54,455 nucleotides of DNA from the NCBI RefSeq assembly GCF_028595285.1, contig NZ_JAQQXQ010000015.1:1-54455 (forward strand), read 5' to 3'. Each line of letters opens with the position of its first letter. Positions within the stretch are counted from its first letter, which is position 1. Of the stretch, positions 17,944 to 28,347 are shown piece by piece. The stretch comes from Erythrobacter fulvus. Lineage in GTDB: Bacteria; Pseudomonadota; Alphaproteobacteria; Sphingomonadales; Sphingomonadaceae. The position numbers were made by a program, and so were the translations under genes. The notes under the pieces were generated by a model. It saw nothing but the letters and a program-made list of their open reading frames with translations. It ran no database searches and had not been told where the DNA came from.

Positions 17944-18825
17944 TCAGAGGAAATCGCGCAAGGTCGCGATGAAACGATCGAACTGGTCGTGGTGGAGCCA
18001 GTGGCCGGCCTTTTCGAACTCGATCACGCTCGCGGTCTTGAAGTGAGCGATGCGCCCGTCCTTTTCCGGGTTCGATGCCCAGCTGTCCGCGCCGTAGAGC
18101 AGCAGCGTCGGACACCGGATCGCGCCCCACAGCGCCTCGATAAATTCATCGCCGATATCCTCGACCGGCCAGACGTTGAGGTGCGGATCGAACTTCCAGC
18201 TATAGGTGCCGTCCTCGTTGCGGTTGACCCCGTGAACGGTGAGATGCCGCGCCTGTTCCTCAGTGAGGTAGGCGTTTTCCTCGATCATGCGGGCGAAGGC
18301 CGCTTCGATACTTTCATATTTGCGCGGGCTACGTCCGGCGGCCTTGCGCTTCTTCTCGATCCATTCGGCGAGGCGTTCGGGATAGGGCTGGCTGCGCTGC
18401 TTTTCGCGCCATTCGGGCGAAGGGCCAAGGCCCTCGATCGCCACCAGCTTCGTCACCATGTCGGGGAAGGCACCCGCATAGCGCAGGGCGACATTGCCGC
18501 CCATCGAATGCGCCACCATCCGCACCGGGCCGACGCCCAGCTGATGCACCAGCTGGGCAAGATCATAGACCATCTCGCCGGCGGAATAGACCCCGTCCGA
18601 CACCCAGTCGCTATCGCCATGCCCGCGGTGATCCATGGCGATGACGTGATAATCCTCGCGCAGCGCCTCAGCAGTCCAGTCCCAGCTGCGGGCATGATCG
18701 CGCCCGCCATGCACCAGCACCAGCGGCGGCTTACCCCGCCCGCCCCAGTCGAGGTAATTCAGGCGAAGGCGCTGCGAGATGAAGGTCTGCGATGTCGGGC
18801 CGGTGTCGTGCATGGGTGATGCCAT
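17944..18825 (-). CDS. Alpha/beta hydrolase
   Basis: A 293-residue hydrolase. The oxyanion segment LVHGGRDHARSWDW and MDHRGHGDSDW lie in the N-terminal third, and the nucleophile elbow AHSMGGNVALRYAG contains the catalytic serine (about residue 107). A C-terminal HWLHHDQFDRF holds the likely catalytic histidine. The ATG at 18825 is taken as start, 26 bases after prfC; an upstream start would overlap prfC. The substrate is unknown; the sequence is of the general esterase/epoxide-hydrolase-like group. Confidence 0.86.
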   Translation of the reverse strand: MASPMHDTGPTSQTFISQRLRLNYLDWGGRGKPPLVLVHGGRDHARSWDWTAEALREDYHVIAMDHRGHGDSDWVSDGVYSAGEMVYDLAQLVHQLGVGPVRMVAHSMGGNVALRYAGAFPDMVTKLVAIEGLGPSPEWREKQRSQPYPERLAEWIEKKRKAAGRSPRKYESIEAAFARMIEENAYLTEEQARHLTVHGVNRNEDGTYSWKFDPHLNVWPVEDIGDEFIEALWGAIRCPTLLLYGADSWASNPEKDGRIAHFKTASVIEFEKAGHWLHHDQFDRFIATLRDFL

Positions 18826-18851
18826 GCCGCGAAGCCCGCCACCTCGCAAGT

Positions 18852-20375
18852 CTAGCGTTCCTTCGTGGCCGAGAAGGTCAGCTGCGGGTTCTTTTCGACC
18901 TGATAGCTGACGTCCCATGGGCTCTTGGCCATGAACACGAGGTCACCGTCGCGGTCCTTGGCGAGGTTCGCGCGGTTGAAGCTGGCGAATTCGTCGAGCG
19001 CCTTGTCTTCGCCCTTGATCCAGCGCGCCGTTGCGAAGGGCGAGGGTTCGAGCGCGGCCTCGACCTTGTACTCCGCCTCCAGCCGCGAAATCAAAACCTC
19101 GAGCTGCAGCTGGCCAACCACGCCGACGATATGGGCCGATCCGATCTCGGGGTAGAACACCTGGATCACGCCCTCTTCGGAAAGATCGTCGAGCGCCTTG
19201 CGCAACTGCTTGGTCTTGGTCGGATCTTTCAGCTGGACGCGGCGCAGGATTTCCGGCGCGAAGTTGGGGAGGCCGGTGAAGCGCACCTGATTGCGCTCGG
19301 ACAGGGTGTCGCCCACGCGCAGCGTGCCGTGGTTGGGGATGCCGATGATGTCGCCTGCCTCGGCGGTGTCCGCCAGCTCGCGATCCTGCGCAAAGAACAG
19401 AATCGGCGAGTGAACGGCAATCGGCTTGCCGAGACCGCTCGGCGTCAGCTTCATGCCGCGTTTGAAGGTGCCCGACACCTGCCGCATGAAAGCGATTCGG
19501 TCGCGGTGATTAGGGTCCATGTTGGCCTGCACCTTGAAGATGAAGCCGGTTACCTCGTCGCGCTCCGGGCTGATCTGCTCCTCGCCCGCGGGCTGCGGGC
19601 GCGGCGGCGGGGCGAAGCGGGCGATCGCGTCGATCAACTCGATGACGCCGAAATTCTTGAGCGCGGAACCAAAATAGACCGGGGTCAAATCGCCATTACG
19701 ATAGGCTTCGAGATCGAATTCGGGATAACCGCCGCGCGCCAGTTCGATCTCGTCGGCGAAGCGTTCCGGGATAGCGGCATCGGCTTCGCGGGTGCCGAGG
19801 AATTCACGGCTGGGGCCTTCGGGGCGGCTGACGGTCTCGGTCGCGAAATCGAGCAGGCCTTCGAATTCCCCGCCCATGCCGATCGGCCACATCTGCGGGC
19901 TCACATCGAGCGCGAGCATGTCGGCCACCTCGTCGAGCGTCTCGAACGGATCGCGCCCCTCGCGGTCCACCTTGTTGACGAAGGTGATGATCGGCACGCT
20001 GCGAAGGCGGCAGACCTCGAACAGCTTGCGGGTCTGCGGCTCGATGCCTTTCGCCGCGTCGATCACCATCACCGCCGAATCCACCGCCGTCAGCGTGCGG
20101 TAGGTGTCCTCAGAGAAATCCTCGTGGCCCGGGGTATCGAGCAGGTTGAAGGTGATGCCGCCCCGTTCGAAGGTCATCACCGAGGACGTGACCGAGATGC
20201 CGCGCTGCTGCTCGATCTTCATCCAGTCCGAACGCGCGCGCCGCGCCTGTCCGCGGGCCTTCACCTCGCCCGCAAGGTGGATCGCGCCGCCCTGCAGCAG
20301 CAGCTTTTCGGTGAGCGTCGTCTTACCCGCATCGGGGTGCGAAATGATCGCGAAGGTGCGGCGATTGGAGGTCAT
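18852..20375 (-). CDS. prfC: Peptide chain release factor 3
   Basis: A 507-residue translational GTPase that removes RF1/RF2 from the ribosome after termination. G1 HPDAGKT at 13-19, the switch region QQRGISVTSSV at 57-67, G3 DTPG at 80-83 and G4 NKVD at 134-137 are intact. The C-terminal RF3 domain follows. Length is close to the usual 525-530 residues. It lies 22 bases after pheT, an arrangement that suggests a shared translation-related transcript. Confidence 0.96.
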   Translation of the reverse strand: MTSNRRTFAIISHPDAGKTTLTEKLLLQGGAIHLAGEVKARGQARRARSDWMKIEQQRGISVTSSVMTFERGGITFNLLDTPGHEDFSEDTYRTLTAVDSAVMVIDAAKGIEPQTRKLFEVCRLRSVPIITFVNKVDREGRDPFETLDEVADMLALDVSPQMWPIGMGGEFEGLLDFATETVSRPEGPSREFLGTREADAAIPERFADEIELARGGYPEFDLEAYRNGDLTPVYFGSALKNFGVIELIDAIARFAPPPRPQPAGEEQISPERDEVTGFIFKVQANMDPNHRDRIAFMRQVSGTFKRGMKLTPSGLGKPIAVHSPILFFAQDRELADTAEAGDIIGIPNHGTLRVGDTLSERNQVRFTGLPNFAPEILRRVQLKDPTKTKQLRKALDDLSEEGVIQVFYPEIGSAHIVGVVGQLQLEVLISRLEAEYKVEAALEPSPFATARWIKGEDKALDEFASFNRANLAKDRDGDLVFMAKSPWDVSYQVEKNPQLTFSATKER

Positions 20376-20397
20376 GGCATGTCGATCCGCACAGGCA

Positions 20398-22788
20398 TCA
20401 GCCGCGCAGTTCCGCTCCCAGCTTGGCGGCGGCTGCCACGACCTTGTCAGTAATCGCCTTCAGTTCGGCATCGGTGAAGCTCTTCTCGCCCGGCTGAAGC
20501 GTAACTTCGACGGCGATGCTCTTCTTGCCCTCCGGCACGCCTTGTCCGGCGAAGACATCGAACACCCGTGCCGATACGATGCTAGCCTTGTCCGCACCCT
20601 GCACAGCGCGCACCAGATCGCCAGCCACAAGCTCGCTCGGGACCAGGAAGGCGAAATCGCGGGTAACAGCCTGCAACGCGGGCGGGGTGAAGCCGGGGCG
20701 GGCGAAACCGGCGTTCTTCTTCGCCGGAATGGCATCGAGGAACAGCTCAACCGCTGCGACCGGGCCATCCATATCGAAGGCCTTGAGCGTTGCCGGATGT
20801 ACCATCCCGAACCGGGCCAGCACCATTTTCGGCCCGAGCCGCAGCGTCGCCGACTGGCCGGGATGGAACTGCGGGCCAGCCTCGCCCATCACCATCAGGT
20901 TCTGGACGGGCGCACCTGCGGCTTCGAGCAGCTCGAGCGCCAGAGCCTTGGCATCATAGGCATCGAAGGCGCGCGCCTTGCCGTTCTGCCAGCCGCGCTC
21001 CGTCTTCTCGCCTGCTAGGACGATCCCCAACGTAGGCTTTTCGTCGCTTAGACCGTTTCCGCCGCGGAAGTAACGCCGCCCGATTTCGAACAGGCGGGTT
21101 GAATCCGCGCCGCGATCGGCATTGCGCTTGGCCGCGATCAGAAGGCCGGGCAGCAGCGCGGGGCGCATCACTTTCAGGTCTTCGCTGATGGGATTGGCGA
21201 GCACCCACAGGTCTTGCCCTTCCGCAGCGAAATGTCCTGCCGCCCATTCGGGCAGGAAGGACCACGTAACCGCCTCGTTCAGACCACTGGCCGCCGCGGC
21301 ACGGCGCAGCCCGCGCTCGAGCTTCTGCTGCGGCGTGGCGGTGGGGCGTGCGACGCCTTCCATACGCGGCAGCGCGATACTCGCGACCTTGTCGAGGCCG
21401 TGAATGCGCACGACTTCCTCGACCAGATCGGCCGCGCCTTCGATGTCGTGGCGGCGGAGCGGGCAGGTCACGTTCCAATCGGTGCCCACAGCAAAGCCGA
21501 GGCTTTCGAGGATGCGTTTCTGTTCGTCCTCCGGCACCTCCACACCGCCAAGGCGCGTGGTCAGGCCGGGATCGAAGGCGATTACCTTTGCCGCGCTCGG
21601 CGGCGAACCGGCGCGGACGGTCTCGCTGGGCGAGCCGCCTGCCAGTTCCACGATCAACCCGGTCAGCAGATCAAGCCCGTCGTCGAGAAATTCGGGGTCT
21701 ACGCCACGCTCGAAACGGGTGCGCGCATCGGATGAAAGCCCAAGCTTGCGCCCGGTGGCACCGATGCGGGCGGGATCGAAATAGGCGATCTCGAGCAGCA
21801 CATCCGCCGTCGTCTCCGACACGCCCGAATGCTCGCCACCCATGATGCCTGCGATGTCGTGCACCTGCACATCATCGGCGATCACGACCATTTCGCTACC
21901 CAGCGTATAGGTCTTTTCGTTGAGCGCCAGCACCTGCTCGCCATCCTTGGCACGCCGCGCCACGACCGCGCCCGAAAGCTTGGCGAGGTCATAGACGTGC
22001 GCGGGACGCCCGAAGCCGAGCATGAGGTAGTTGGTAAGATCGACCAGCAGCGATATCGGGCGCTGGCCCGCGCTGGTCAGGCGCTGCTGCAACCAGTCGG
22101 GAGAAGGGCCATTGGTGACGCCCTTGATCACCCGTCCGAAGAACGCCGGACAGCCTTCTGCATCGTCGGTGCGGATTTCGACCGGACACGCGCCTGCAGC
22201 CGTGAACGCGGGCATGGCAATCGGTTTGAGCGTGCCCAGCCCCTTGGCAGCCAGATCGCGGGCGATGCCGTACACGCCCATGCAGTCGGGACGATTGGGG
22301 GTCACCGCCACCTCGATCACCGGCGAGGCGCCATGATAGGCGGCGAAGTCCGTGCCGACAGGTGCATCATCGGGCAGTTCGATGATCCCGTCATGATCCT
22401 CGCCCAGCTCAAGCTCGCGCACCGAGCACATCATCCCGTTGGATTCGACACCGCGGATCGCGCTCTTGCGCAGAACCATGCCGTTGGCGGGTACGGTCGC
22501 GCCGGGCAGCCCCAGCACGCCCTTCATCCCCGCGCGGGCATTGGGCGCACCGCAGACAACCTGCAGCGGATCACCCTCACCCGTGTCGACGGTGAGCACC
22601 TGCAGCTTGTCCGCATCGGGATGGCGGTCAGCGGTGAGCACATGGGCAACGCGGAAGCCCGCGAGCTTTTCCGCCGGGTCCTCGACACCCTCGACCTCCA
22701 GCCCGATGGCATTGAGCGCATCAAGGATTTCCGGAAGGGTCGCCTCGGTATCGAGGTGGTCCTTGAGCCAGGTCAGGGAGAACTTCAT
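20398..22788 (-). CDS. pheT: Phenylalanine-tRNA ligase beta subunit
   Basis: A 796-residue subunit of the alpha2-beta2 enzyme that charges tRNA-Phe. The N-terminal EMAP/OB-like tRNA-binding domain is seen as [18 protein letters not shown] (about 48-65). B3/4 editing and B5 domains occupy the middle, and the C-terminal anticodon-binding ferredoxin-like domain ends near [15 protein letters not shown]. The length fits the bacterial family. The ATG overlaps the pheS stop by four bases, so translation is coupled. Confidence 0.97.
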   Translation of the reverse strand: MKFSLTWLKDHLDTEATLPEILDALNAIGLEVEGVEDPAEKLAGFRVAHVLTADRHPDADKLQVLTVDTGEGDPLQVVCGAPNARAGMKGVLGLPGATVPANGMVLRKSAIRGVESNGMMCSVRELELGEDHDGIIELPDDAPVGTDFAAYHGASPVIEVAVTPNRPDCMGVYGIARDLAAKGLGTLKPIAMPAFTAAGACPVEIRTDDAEGCPAFFGRVIKGVTNGPSPDWLQQRLTSAGQRPISLLVDLTNYLMLGFGRPAHVYDLAKLSGAVVARRAKDGEQVLALNEKTYTLGSEMVVIADDVQVHDIAGIMGGEHSGVSETTADVLLEIAYFDPARIGATGRKLGLSSDARTRFERGVDPEFLDDGLDLLTGLIVELAGGSPSETVRAGSPPSAAKVIAFDPGLTTRLGGVEVPEDEQKRILESLGFAVGTDWNVTCPLRRHDIEGAADLVEEVVRIHGLDKVASIALPRMEGVARPTATPQQKLERGLRRAAAASGLNEAVTWSFLPEWAAGHFAAEGQDLWVLANPISEDLKVMRPALLPGLLIAAKRNADRGADSTRLFEIGRRYFRGGNGLSDEKPTLGIVLAGEKTERGWQNGKARAFDAYDAKALALELLEAAGAPVQNLMVMGEAGPQFHPGQSATLRLGPKMVLARFGMVHPATLKAFDMDGPVAAVELFLDAIPAKKNAGFARPGFTPPALQAVTRDFAFLVPSELVAGDLVRAVQGADKASIVSARVFDVFAGQGVPEGKKSIAVEVTLQPGEKSFTDAELKAITDKVVAAAAKLGAELRG

Positions 22789-23885
22789 GCGCGTGCTCCC
22801 ACACCTGCCGAAAGCGTCGGCTGATCGAAGGGCGAGAAGCCATAGTGCCGCAGCCAGCGCGGATCGCCGTCGAAGAAGGCGCGCAGATCATTCATCCCGT
22901 ATTTGAGCATCGCGATACGATCGATCCCGAGGCCGAAGGCAAAGCCCTGCCATTCATTGGGGTCGAGCCCCGCAAATTCGAGCACGCGGGCGTTGACCAT
23001 CCCGCTGCCGCCCAGTTCCATCCATGCATGGCCCGGCGCATCGCCGTGCCCGCCGACGACGCGGCGGCCACCCTCGGTCGAATAGCCGACATCGACTTCG
23101 ACACTGGGTTCGGTGAAGGGGAAGTAGCTGGGGCGCAGGCGCAGGGTGATGTCCTCGCGCTCGAAGAAGGCCTTGAAAAAGGTCTCCAGCGTCCACTTGA
23201 GGTGGCCGAGGTGAATGCCCTTGTCGACCACCAGCCCTTCGACCTGATGGAACATCGGCGTGTGAGTGGCGTCGCTGTCCGAACGATAGACGCGGCCCGG
23301 CGCGATGATGCGGATCGGCGCGCCCTGATCCAGCATCGAACGGATCTGTACCGGCGAGGTGTGTGTCCTCAGCAGGATCTCTCGGCCCTCGGGTGTGCGG
23401 TCAGGAAAATAGAACGTGTCGTGCATCGCCCGCGCGGGGTGCGTCTCGTCCATGTTGAGCGCGGTGAAGTTGTGCCAGTCGTCCTCGATCTCCGGACCGG
23501 TGGCGACCGCGAAGCCCAGATCGGCGAAGATTTCCGCGAGTTCGTCCATCACCTGCGAAACCGGATGCACCGATCCGCGCGGCGCGGCAGGTGCGGGCAG
23601 CGTCAGGTCAAGCGTCTCGCGCGCCAGCTGCGCTTCCAGTTCGGCGACTTCGAGCGCCGCCTTCTTCGCGTCGATCGCATCGGCGATTTCTGCACGGGCG
23701 CTCTGGATCGCGGGCGCGACGGCGCTGCGTTCCTCGGGGCTCATGCCGCCAAGCGTCTTGAGGGCGAGGCTGACCCAGCCCTTCTTGCCGAGCGCGGCAA
23801 GGCGCTGCTCTTCAAGCGCGTCGAGGCTGGCGGCCGCGGCAATCGCGGCGAGCGCGGCCTGTTTCTGGGTATCGAGTTCGGTCAT
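22785..23885 (-). CDS. pheS: Phenylalanine-tRNA ligase alpha subunit
   Basis: A 366-residue catalytic subunit. An N-terminal coiled-coil (about 1-85) is followed by the class II core: [14 protein letters not shown] (motif 2 region), [20 protein letters not shown] and [17 protein letters not shown] (motif 3) near the end. The ATG at 23885 begins MTELDTQKQ; the frame is open for another 66 codons upstream but those do not resemble the family. The residue just before GLGIDR, in the region governing substrate size, is Phe rather than the usual surroundings I can judge, so no claim is made. Upstream lies an AraC-type gene rather than rplT. Confidence 0.96.
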   Translation of the reverse strand: MTELDTQKQAALAAIAAAASLDALEEQRLAALGKKGWVSLALKTLGGMSPEERSAVAPAIQSARAEIADAIDAKKAALEVAELEAQLARETLDLTLPAPAAPRGSVHPVSQVMDELAEIFADLGFAVATGPEIEDDWHNFTALNMDETHPARAMHDTFYFPDRTPEGREILLRTHTSPVQIRSMLDQGAPIRIIAPGRVYRSDSDATHTPMFHQVEGLVVDKGIHLGHLKWTLETFFKAFFEREDITLRLRPSYFPFTEPSVEVDVGYSTEGGRRVVGGHGDAPGHAWMELGGSGMVNARVLEFAGLDPNEWQGFAFGLGIDRIAMLKYGMNDLRAFFDGDPRWLRHYGFSPFDQPTLSAGVGARA

Positions 23886-23973
23886 GACCTGTCGTATCGG
23901 GCTGGCGGATGGTGCGCGCGCGTCCGCTAGCGGCAATTCGCGACTTTTGCAAAGCACCAGTGGTGCAAGCGCA

Positions 23974-24873
23974 CTATGCCTGTCCGGTGCCCGGCGGGCG
24001 GTGAAGGCCCTGCAAGGCCACGCCGGCAATCGCCATGCGCGCCCGCGCCGCCGCGACGAGGAAGGGCTTGTCCAGCTTGGCATAGGCCGAAGGGCTCATT
24101 CTCATGAACCTCCGGAAGTCGCGCACGAAGTGCGGCTGGTCGTGATAGCCCGAATCCAGCGCCCCCAGCCAATTCAGCGAGGGATCCAGCATGAACCGCG
24201 CAAGACAGCGCAAAAAACGCTGGCGGCGCAGCAACAGTTTGGGGGGGAAACCGAAGGCCCGCCGCGACATCCTTTCCAGCGAACGGACATTCATATCCAG
24301 CCGTTCGGCCAGATCGGCAACCGTCACCAATCCGGGGTCGAGCAGCGCCTCGCTAAGCGCGGCAATCGCCGGATCGACCGGCTGGATATCGGCGAACAGC
24401 GCCGCCATATGCTCCTCGATCAGGGCCAGTTCGGTGGCATAGTCTCCGTCGCCCGCCGCCAGCGCACGGGCCAGCGGCACCATGCGGGCGAAGGTCGGAT
24501 CGGTCATCCCGTCCACGATGCGGTCGGCATAGTCCCCCGCCTGCGCGGCGAAAAGTGCCGCCCAGCCGGCCGGCATGAGCCCGATTCCCCAGCTTCGGCC
24601 TGACCGCATCCTGAACCGCGCGGCACGGCTGGTCGCTCCGGTAACGACGAAATCGGGACAACGCGCAAATTCGCCCGGACCGATCAGCGAATAGGCCTCG
24701 GTATGCAGCAGGAAGCGCAGGTTGGCCCATTCGGGATGAAGGTAGTCCTCCAGCCATGGCTCGCGCGGGGAACAGACCGCATCGGTGCAGTAATAGGCGG
24801 TCACGAACTGACGCAGCGGTTCCGGCGGCAAGGCAAACCGCATATTGACCGAATTGCCCGAAGCCGCGTGCAT
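23974..24873 (-). CDS. AraC family transcriptional regulator (copy B)
   Basis: A 299-residue regulator. The C-terminal helix-turn-helix domain spans about 190-285: [20 protein letters not shown] is the first HTH and [15 protein letters not shown] the second, with the core ending SPSAYAKL. The N-terminal part resembles that of copy A next door, including [10 protein letters not shown] and [13 protein letters not shown], so it is probably a cupin-like sensory domain for an unknown signal. The ATG at 24873 follows AGGAAC at good spacing; a promoter is visible 30 bases upstream. It lies between copy A and pheS. Confidence 0.86.
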   Translation of the reverse strand: MHAASGNSVNMRFALPPEPLRQFVTAYYCTDAVCSPREPWLEDYLHPEWANLRFLLHTEAYSLIGPGEFARCPDFVVTGATSRAARFRMRSGRSWGIGLMPAGWAALFAAQAGDYADRIVDGMTDPTFARMVPLARALAAGDGDYATELALIEEHMAALFADIQPVDPAIAALSEALLDPGLVTVADLAERLDMNVRSLERMSRRAFGFPPKLLLRRQRFLRCLARFMLDPSLNWLGALDSGYHDQPHFVRDFRRFMRMSPSAYAKLDKPFLVAAARARMAIAGVALQGLHRPPGTGQA

Positions 24874-24902
24874 GCGTGTTCCTGCGTATACCCCCGCCGT
24901 GT

Positions 24903-24931
24903 ATAATCGTCGCGCAGCGACGGAGCGTCAA
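24903..24931 (-). promoter_or_regulatory. Possible sigma-70 promoter of AraC copy B
   Basis: TTGACG (24931-24926) and GATTAT (24908-24903) on the minus strand, 17 bases apart; five of six and four of six consensus matches. An inverted GTCGC/GCGAC sits in the spacer and could be an operator. Confidence 0.45.
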
Positions 24932-24985
24932 GCCGCCGCCGGACAATGTTCCGCAGATACCGCGTCAGGATCGGGCGCCCGGCGT

Positions 24986-25918
24986 TCAGCCGTGTTCGTG
25001 CGGGGGGTCTAGGGTCTGGGCCGGACTGCCCCAAACCCGCGCGCGCGCTTCCATGAACGACGTCAGGATCGGATGATCTAGCGCGGCGTATTCGCTCGGG
25101 TTCATTGTCATGAACTCGCGGAACTCGCGGGTGAACTGCGCCTGGTCGTGATAGTGATCGTCCATCGCCTCGGTCCAGCGGCTGCCGCGATGGAGCATGA
25201 AGGTGGTGAGACTGCGCATGAAACGCTGGCGGCGCATAAGCAGCTTGGGCGAAAAGCCGAAATAGCGCACACACACCCGCTCCAGCGTGCGAATGCTCAT
25301 CGCGCAGGCATCGGCCAGATCATGGACCGAAGCATGATCCCCGCCTACCAATTCGGTGTGCACCCGCATGATCCGCGCGTCATCGCGGGTCGGGCGCATC
25401 GCCTGCGCCATGGCCGCGACGATCGCGGCATATTGTTCCTCAAGATCCGCTTCGGGGTCGCACAGGGCTTCGGTCAGATGGGCAAAACGGGTGAATGCGG
25501 GGTGGGCGGCGCCGTCGCAGATGATATTGGCGCAGGCCCGCGCATCGGCATCGAAGAACCGCGCCCAGCCCAGCGGCAGGAAACCCACGCCCCACATCCG
25601 CACCGGCCCGAGCGTGAAGCGGCACGGCAGCGAGCTGGGCCCTGTCCCGACGAAGCGCGCGCCCGACACGCGCGTACCGGCGATTTCGGCCTCGGGCCCG
25701 CCGCCGCAGAAGAAACGGATATTGGCCCATTCGGGCTGGAGATGATCGGTCAACCTTCCTCCGCCGGCGTCGATGTCGAGCGAGAGGTGATAGAAGGTCG
25801 TGAAACAGCCTTCGAACATCGCGGGCGGCTCGCGAAATTCGGCCTTCAGCCGGTGCGGCACGGGCGCGTTTGCGGCACCCTGCGTGCTTGTGTGTCGCTC
25901 ATCCCCCATGCCGCGCAT
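24986..25918 (-). CDS. AraC family transcriptional regulator (copy A)
   Basis: A 310-residue regulator and clear paralogue of its downstream neighbour. Shared segments include LQPEWANIRF, GVGFLPLGWARFF, LLMRRQRFMRSLTTFML and YHDQAQFTREFREFMTMNPSEYAALD. The C-terminal HTH pair occupies about 200-300. Its ligand is unknown. ATG at 25918 is used, though an ATG at 25909 is equally possible because neither has a clear ribosome binding site. It is separated from rplT by a strong terminator, so it has its own promoter. Confidence 0.85.
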   Translation of the reverse strand: MRGMGDERHTSTQGAANAPVPHRLKAEFREPPAMFEGCFTTFYHLSLDIDAGGGRLTDHLQPEWANIRFFCGGGPEAEIAGTRVSGARFVGTGPSSLPCRFTLGPVRMWGVGFLPLGWARFFDADARACANIICDGAAHPAFTRFAHLTEALCDPEADLEEQYAAIVAAMAQAMRPTRDDARIMRVHTELVGGDHASVHDLADACAMSIRTLERVCVRYFGFSPKLLMRRQRFMRSLTTFMLHRGSRWTEAMDDHYHDQAQFTREFREFMTMNPSEYAALDHPILTSFMEARARVWGSPAQTLDPPHEHG

Positions 25919-25975
25919 GGTGACGCAATTGGCGAAATTCTACAAGACGCGTGACGGTTTCATACAATTCACGCG

Positions 25976-26010
25976 AAAAGGGCGGGTCTCCCGCCCGGGA
26001 GCCCGCCCTT
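25976..26010 (-). terminator. Rho-independent terminator of rpmI-rplT
   Basis: On the minus strand AAGGGCGGG pairs with CCCGCCCTT over a GC-rich loop and is followed by TT. It lies 33 bases after the rplT stop. Confidence 0.82.
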
Positions 26011-26042
26011 GTTCGATTGGCTGACCGTTAGGGCAGCGATGC

Positions 26043-26402
26043 TCAGGCCGGCAGCGCGGCCTTGGCCTGCTGGATCACGGCCTTGAAGGCGCCTTCCTCG
26101 TTCATGGCGAGATCGGCCATCGCCTTGCGATCGAGTTCGATGCCGGCCAGCTTGATGCCGTGCATGAACTGCGAATAGGTGAGGCCTTCCATGCGGACGG
26201 CAGCATTGATGCGCTGGATCCAGAGAGCACGGAAAGTCCGCTTCTTCACCTTGCGGTCGCGGTAGGCGTACTGGCCTGCCTTTTCGACCGCCTGACGGGC
26301 GATGCGGATGGTGTTCTTGCGGCGACCGCGATAGCCCTTGGCCTGGTCCAGAATCCGCTTGTGCTTGGCGCGGGTGGTAACACCGCGTTTGATGCGTGGC
26401 AT
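26043..26402 (-). CDS. rplT: 50S ribosomal protein L20
   Basis: A 119-residue ribosomal protein of exactly the expected length. The N-terminal extension [18 protein letters not shown] and the [19 protein letters not shown] core are diagnostic. L20 is an early 23S rRNA assembly protein and in many bacteria represses its own operon through an mRNA structure. It follows rpmI by 51 bases that contain a hairpin. Confidence 0.98.
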   Translation of the reverse strand: MPRIKRGVTTRAKHKRILDQAKGYRGRRKNTIRIARQAVEKAGQYAYRDRKVKKRTFRALWIQRINAAVRMEGLTYSQFMHGIKLAGIELDRKAMADLAMNEEGAFKAVIQQAKAALPA

Positions 26403-26424
26403 ATCAGTATATCCTTATCTTGCA

Positions 26425-26450
26425 GATCGAGGGGCGATCACGCCCCGATC
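26425..26450 (-). promoter_or_regulatory. Hairpin between rpmI and rplT
   Basis: GGGGCG and CGCCCC pair around a four-base loop, and GATC on each side extends the stem past a two-base bulge. It lies just upstream of the rplT ribosome binding site (AAGGATA), a position where L20 autoregulation or processing could act. No T-run, so not a terminator. Confidence 0.4.
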
Positions 26451-26453
26451 GGA

Positions 26454-26657
26454 TCAATCCAGCCCGTAGGGCGCCCACTTCTTGATCGTCGGCGTATCAT
26501 TGGCCGACAGGACAGAGGTGCCGCGGTTGGTGCGGATATACTTCGCGTTGTGGCTGATCAGGCGGTGACGCTTGCCAGCGACGCCGTGCTTGACCTTGCC
26601 GGTGGCGGTGATCTTGAAGCGCTTCTTCACACCGCTCTTGGTCTTCAGCTTGGGCAT
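26454..26657 (-). CDS. rpmI: 50S ribosomal protein L35
   Basis: A 67-residue ribosomal protein beginning [15 protein letters not shown] and ending in KKWAPYGLD, with HRLISHNAK in the middle; all are family-typical. The ATG at 26657 is chosen over the one at 26663 because AAGGAG lies six bases upstream and the N-terminus matches L35. infC is not adjacent within the window. Confidence 0.97.
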   Translation of the reverse strand: MPKLKTKSGVKKRFKITATGKVKHGVAGKRHRLISHNAKYIRTNRGTSVLSANDTPTIKKWAPYGLD

Positions 26658-26976
26658 TTTCATCTCCTTGGTCAGAGACACGTCGGAACCGGCCATGGCA
26701 GCCCTTGTCGCCAGGCTGGCTGATTGATTCGTGTCGGTGAAGTGCGCGCGCTTAGGCGGGAGGCGCGCGAAAGGCAAGGGGTTTGGGCTATTGCCGCCCG
26801 CGAGCGCCAGAACCGGGCGATGGTGATGACCGGCAATCCGATTGCCGCACTCGGGGCCGGCAAATTGACGATTTATTGACGTTGCCGCCGATTGCCCGGA
26901 ACATTCTCCTGGCGCATTCAGGCAAGGTGCTGGCGATTCGAACAACCGTGCCGCAATCAGCGTTCCGGGGGGTATT
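26658..26976. promoter_or_regulatory. Divergent intergenic region between rpmI and the ACS-type MFS gene
   Basis: No gene is seen. On the minus strand TTGCCT (26777-26772) and TAAGCG (26754-26749), 17 bases apart, may be the rpmI promoter, leaving a leader of about 90 bases. On the plus strand nothing strong precedes the MFS start, although TTGACG occurs near 26877. The stretch includes the AT-rich patch AAATTGACGATTTATTGACG (26870-26882 region). Confidence 0.4.
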
Positions 26977-28317
26977 ATGGACGACGCACGTGTGTTGGCA
27001 CAGGTGATGCGCAAGATGATGCTGCGGATCTTGCCATTCATCATGCTCGGCTACGTCATTGCCTATGTTGACCGGGTGAATATCAGTTTTGCCGCAATCC
27101 AGATGAACGTGGATCTGGGGTTCAGCGCCACGGTCTACGGGTTGGGTGCAGGCCTGTTCTTTCTGTCTTACGGGCTGTTCGAAGTTCCCTCCAGCATGCT
27201 GATGGAGCGGGTCGGCCCGAAGCGCTGGCTGGTTCGAATCATGCTGACGTGGGGCGCCATTGCCACCGCCATGATGTTTGTCGAAACCCCGATCCAGTTC
27301 TACGTGATGCGGTTCCTGCTCGGCGTGGCGGAGGCCGGCTTTTTCCCGACGATCATGTTCTATCTCTCCGGCTGGTTTCCCGCCGCCTATCGTGGCCGGG
27401 CGATCAGCTGGATCTATATCGCTCCACCGGTGGCTTCGATTGTGATGGGCGCGATTTCGGGCTGGTTGCTGGAACTGGACGGCCTGGGCAACTTGCACGG
27501 CTGGCAGTGGCTGTTCCTGGTTCAGGGTATGCCCGGCGTTATTCTGGCGCTGGTGATCTGGCGGTTTCTGCCGGAAACACCGACCGAGGTGGACTGGCTT
27601 TCGGCAACGGAGAAAGAGCAGCTGGGCGTTGCATTGTCGCGCGATGCCGCCCTGGTGGTGGAGCATGCGCGGCATGATCTGCTGGGCGCGCTGACCAACC
27701 CGGTCGTGCTGTTGTTGGGCTTCATCGGCCTGTTCGGCAATCTGTCTGTGGTTGGCCTGATCCTTTCGGCACCGGCGATACTTACGGATGCCGCAGCTAT
27801 GGACACGATCTCGATCGGTTATCTGGTCAGCGGCAGCGGCATCCTCGGCACCGTGCTGATCCTTGCCGCCGGATGGAATTCCGATCGTCATGGCGATCGC
27901 CTGCGGGATGCCATCATTCTGGCCCTGGCATGCATCGCCGGACTTCTGGCGCTTGCCTGGGCGCCGTCCCCATGGCTGGCCATCGGCGGCTATCTCTTGC
28001 TCGCCGTCTGCACGTTCCCGGTCGGGTTGTTGTGCGTATCGTCTGCTCCGGATCTTCTGTCGGTCAGACAGCTGGCGGTGGGGATCGCGGCAATCAACAC
28101 GTTCTGGCAGCTGGGCTCCTTCGCCTCGCCCTACCTCACCGGCATCGCGCGGGACGCGACCGGGGGATATTCCGCCGGGCTTTATGCCGCGGCGCTCGCC
28201 GCCAGTTGTCAGGTGGCGCTGATGGTCTATCTCAGACACCGGGTGCGCATTGCCCGGGCGGCGCACAGCCTTGTTCTTGCCGGCAGGGAGTTCAAAGGCG
28301 GGACGACCCCGGCATAG
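26977..28317 (+). CDS. MFS transporter, anion:cation symporter (ACS) type
   Basis: A 446-residue transporter with 12 predicted membrane segments. The opening [21 protein letters not shown] and [20 protein letters not shown] are hallmarks of the ACS branch that moves phthalate, tartrate, glucarate or 4-hydroxyphenylacetate-type anions. [23 protein letters not shown] in segment 4 is also typical. The substrate is not predictable here and no catabolic genes are next to it. ATG at 26977 follows GGGGGG. It converges on hisN with a 30-base gap. Confidence 0.87.
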   Translation: MDDARVLAQVMRKMMLRILPFIMLGYVIAYVDRVNISFAAIQMNVDLGFSATVYGLGAGLFFLSYGLFEVPSSMLMERVGPKRWLVRIMLTWGAIATAMMFVETPIQFYVMRFLLGVAEAGFFPTIMFYLSGWFPAAYRGRAISWIYIAPPVASIVMGAISGWLLELDGLGNLHGWQWLFLVQGMPGVILALVIWRFLPETPTEVDWLSATEKEQLGVALSRDAALVVEHARHDLLGALTNPVVLLLGFIGLFGNLSVVGLILSAPAILTDAAAMDTISIGYLVSGSGILGTVLILAAGWNSDRHGDRLRDAIILALACIAGLLALAWAPSPWLAIGGYLLLAVCTFPVGLLCVSSAPDLLSVRQLAVGIAAINTFWQLGSFASPYLTGIARDATGGYSAGLYAAALAASCQVALMVYLRHRVRIARAAHSLVLAGREFKGGTTPA

Positions 28318-28347
28318 ATCATGTGACGCGCAAAGCGTGACAGATCC

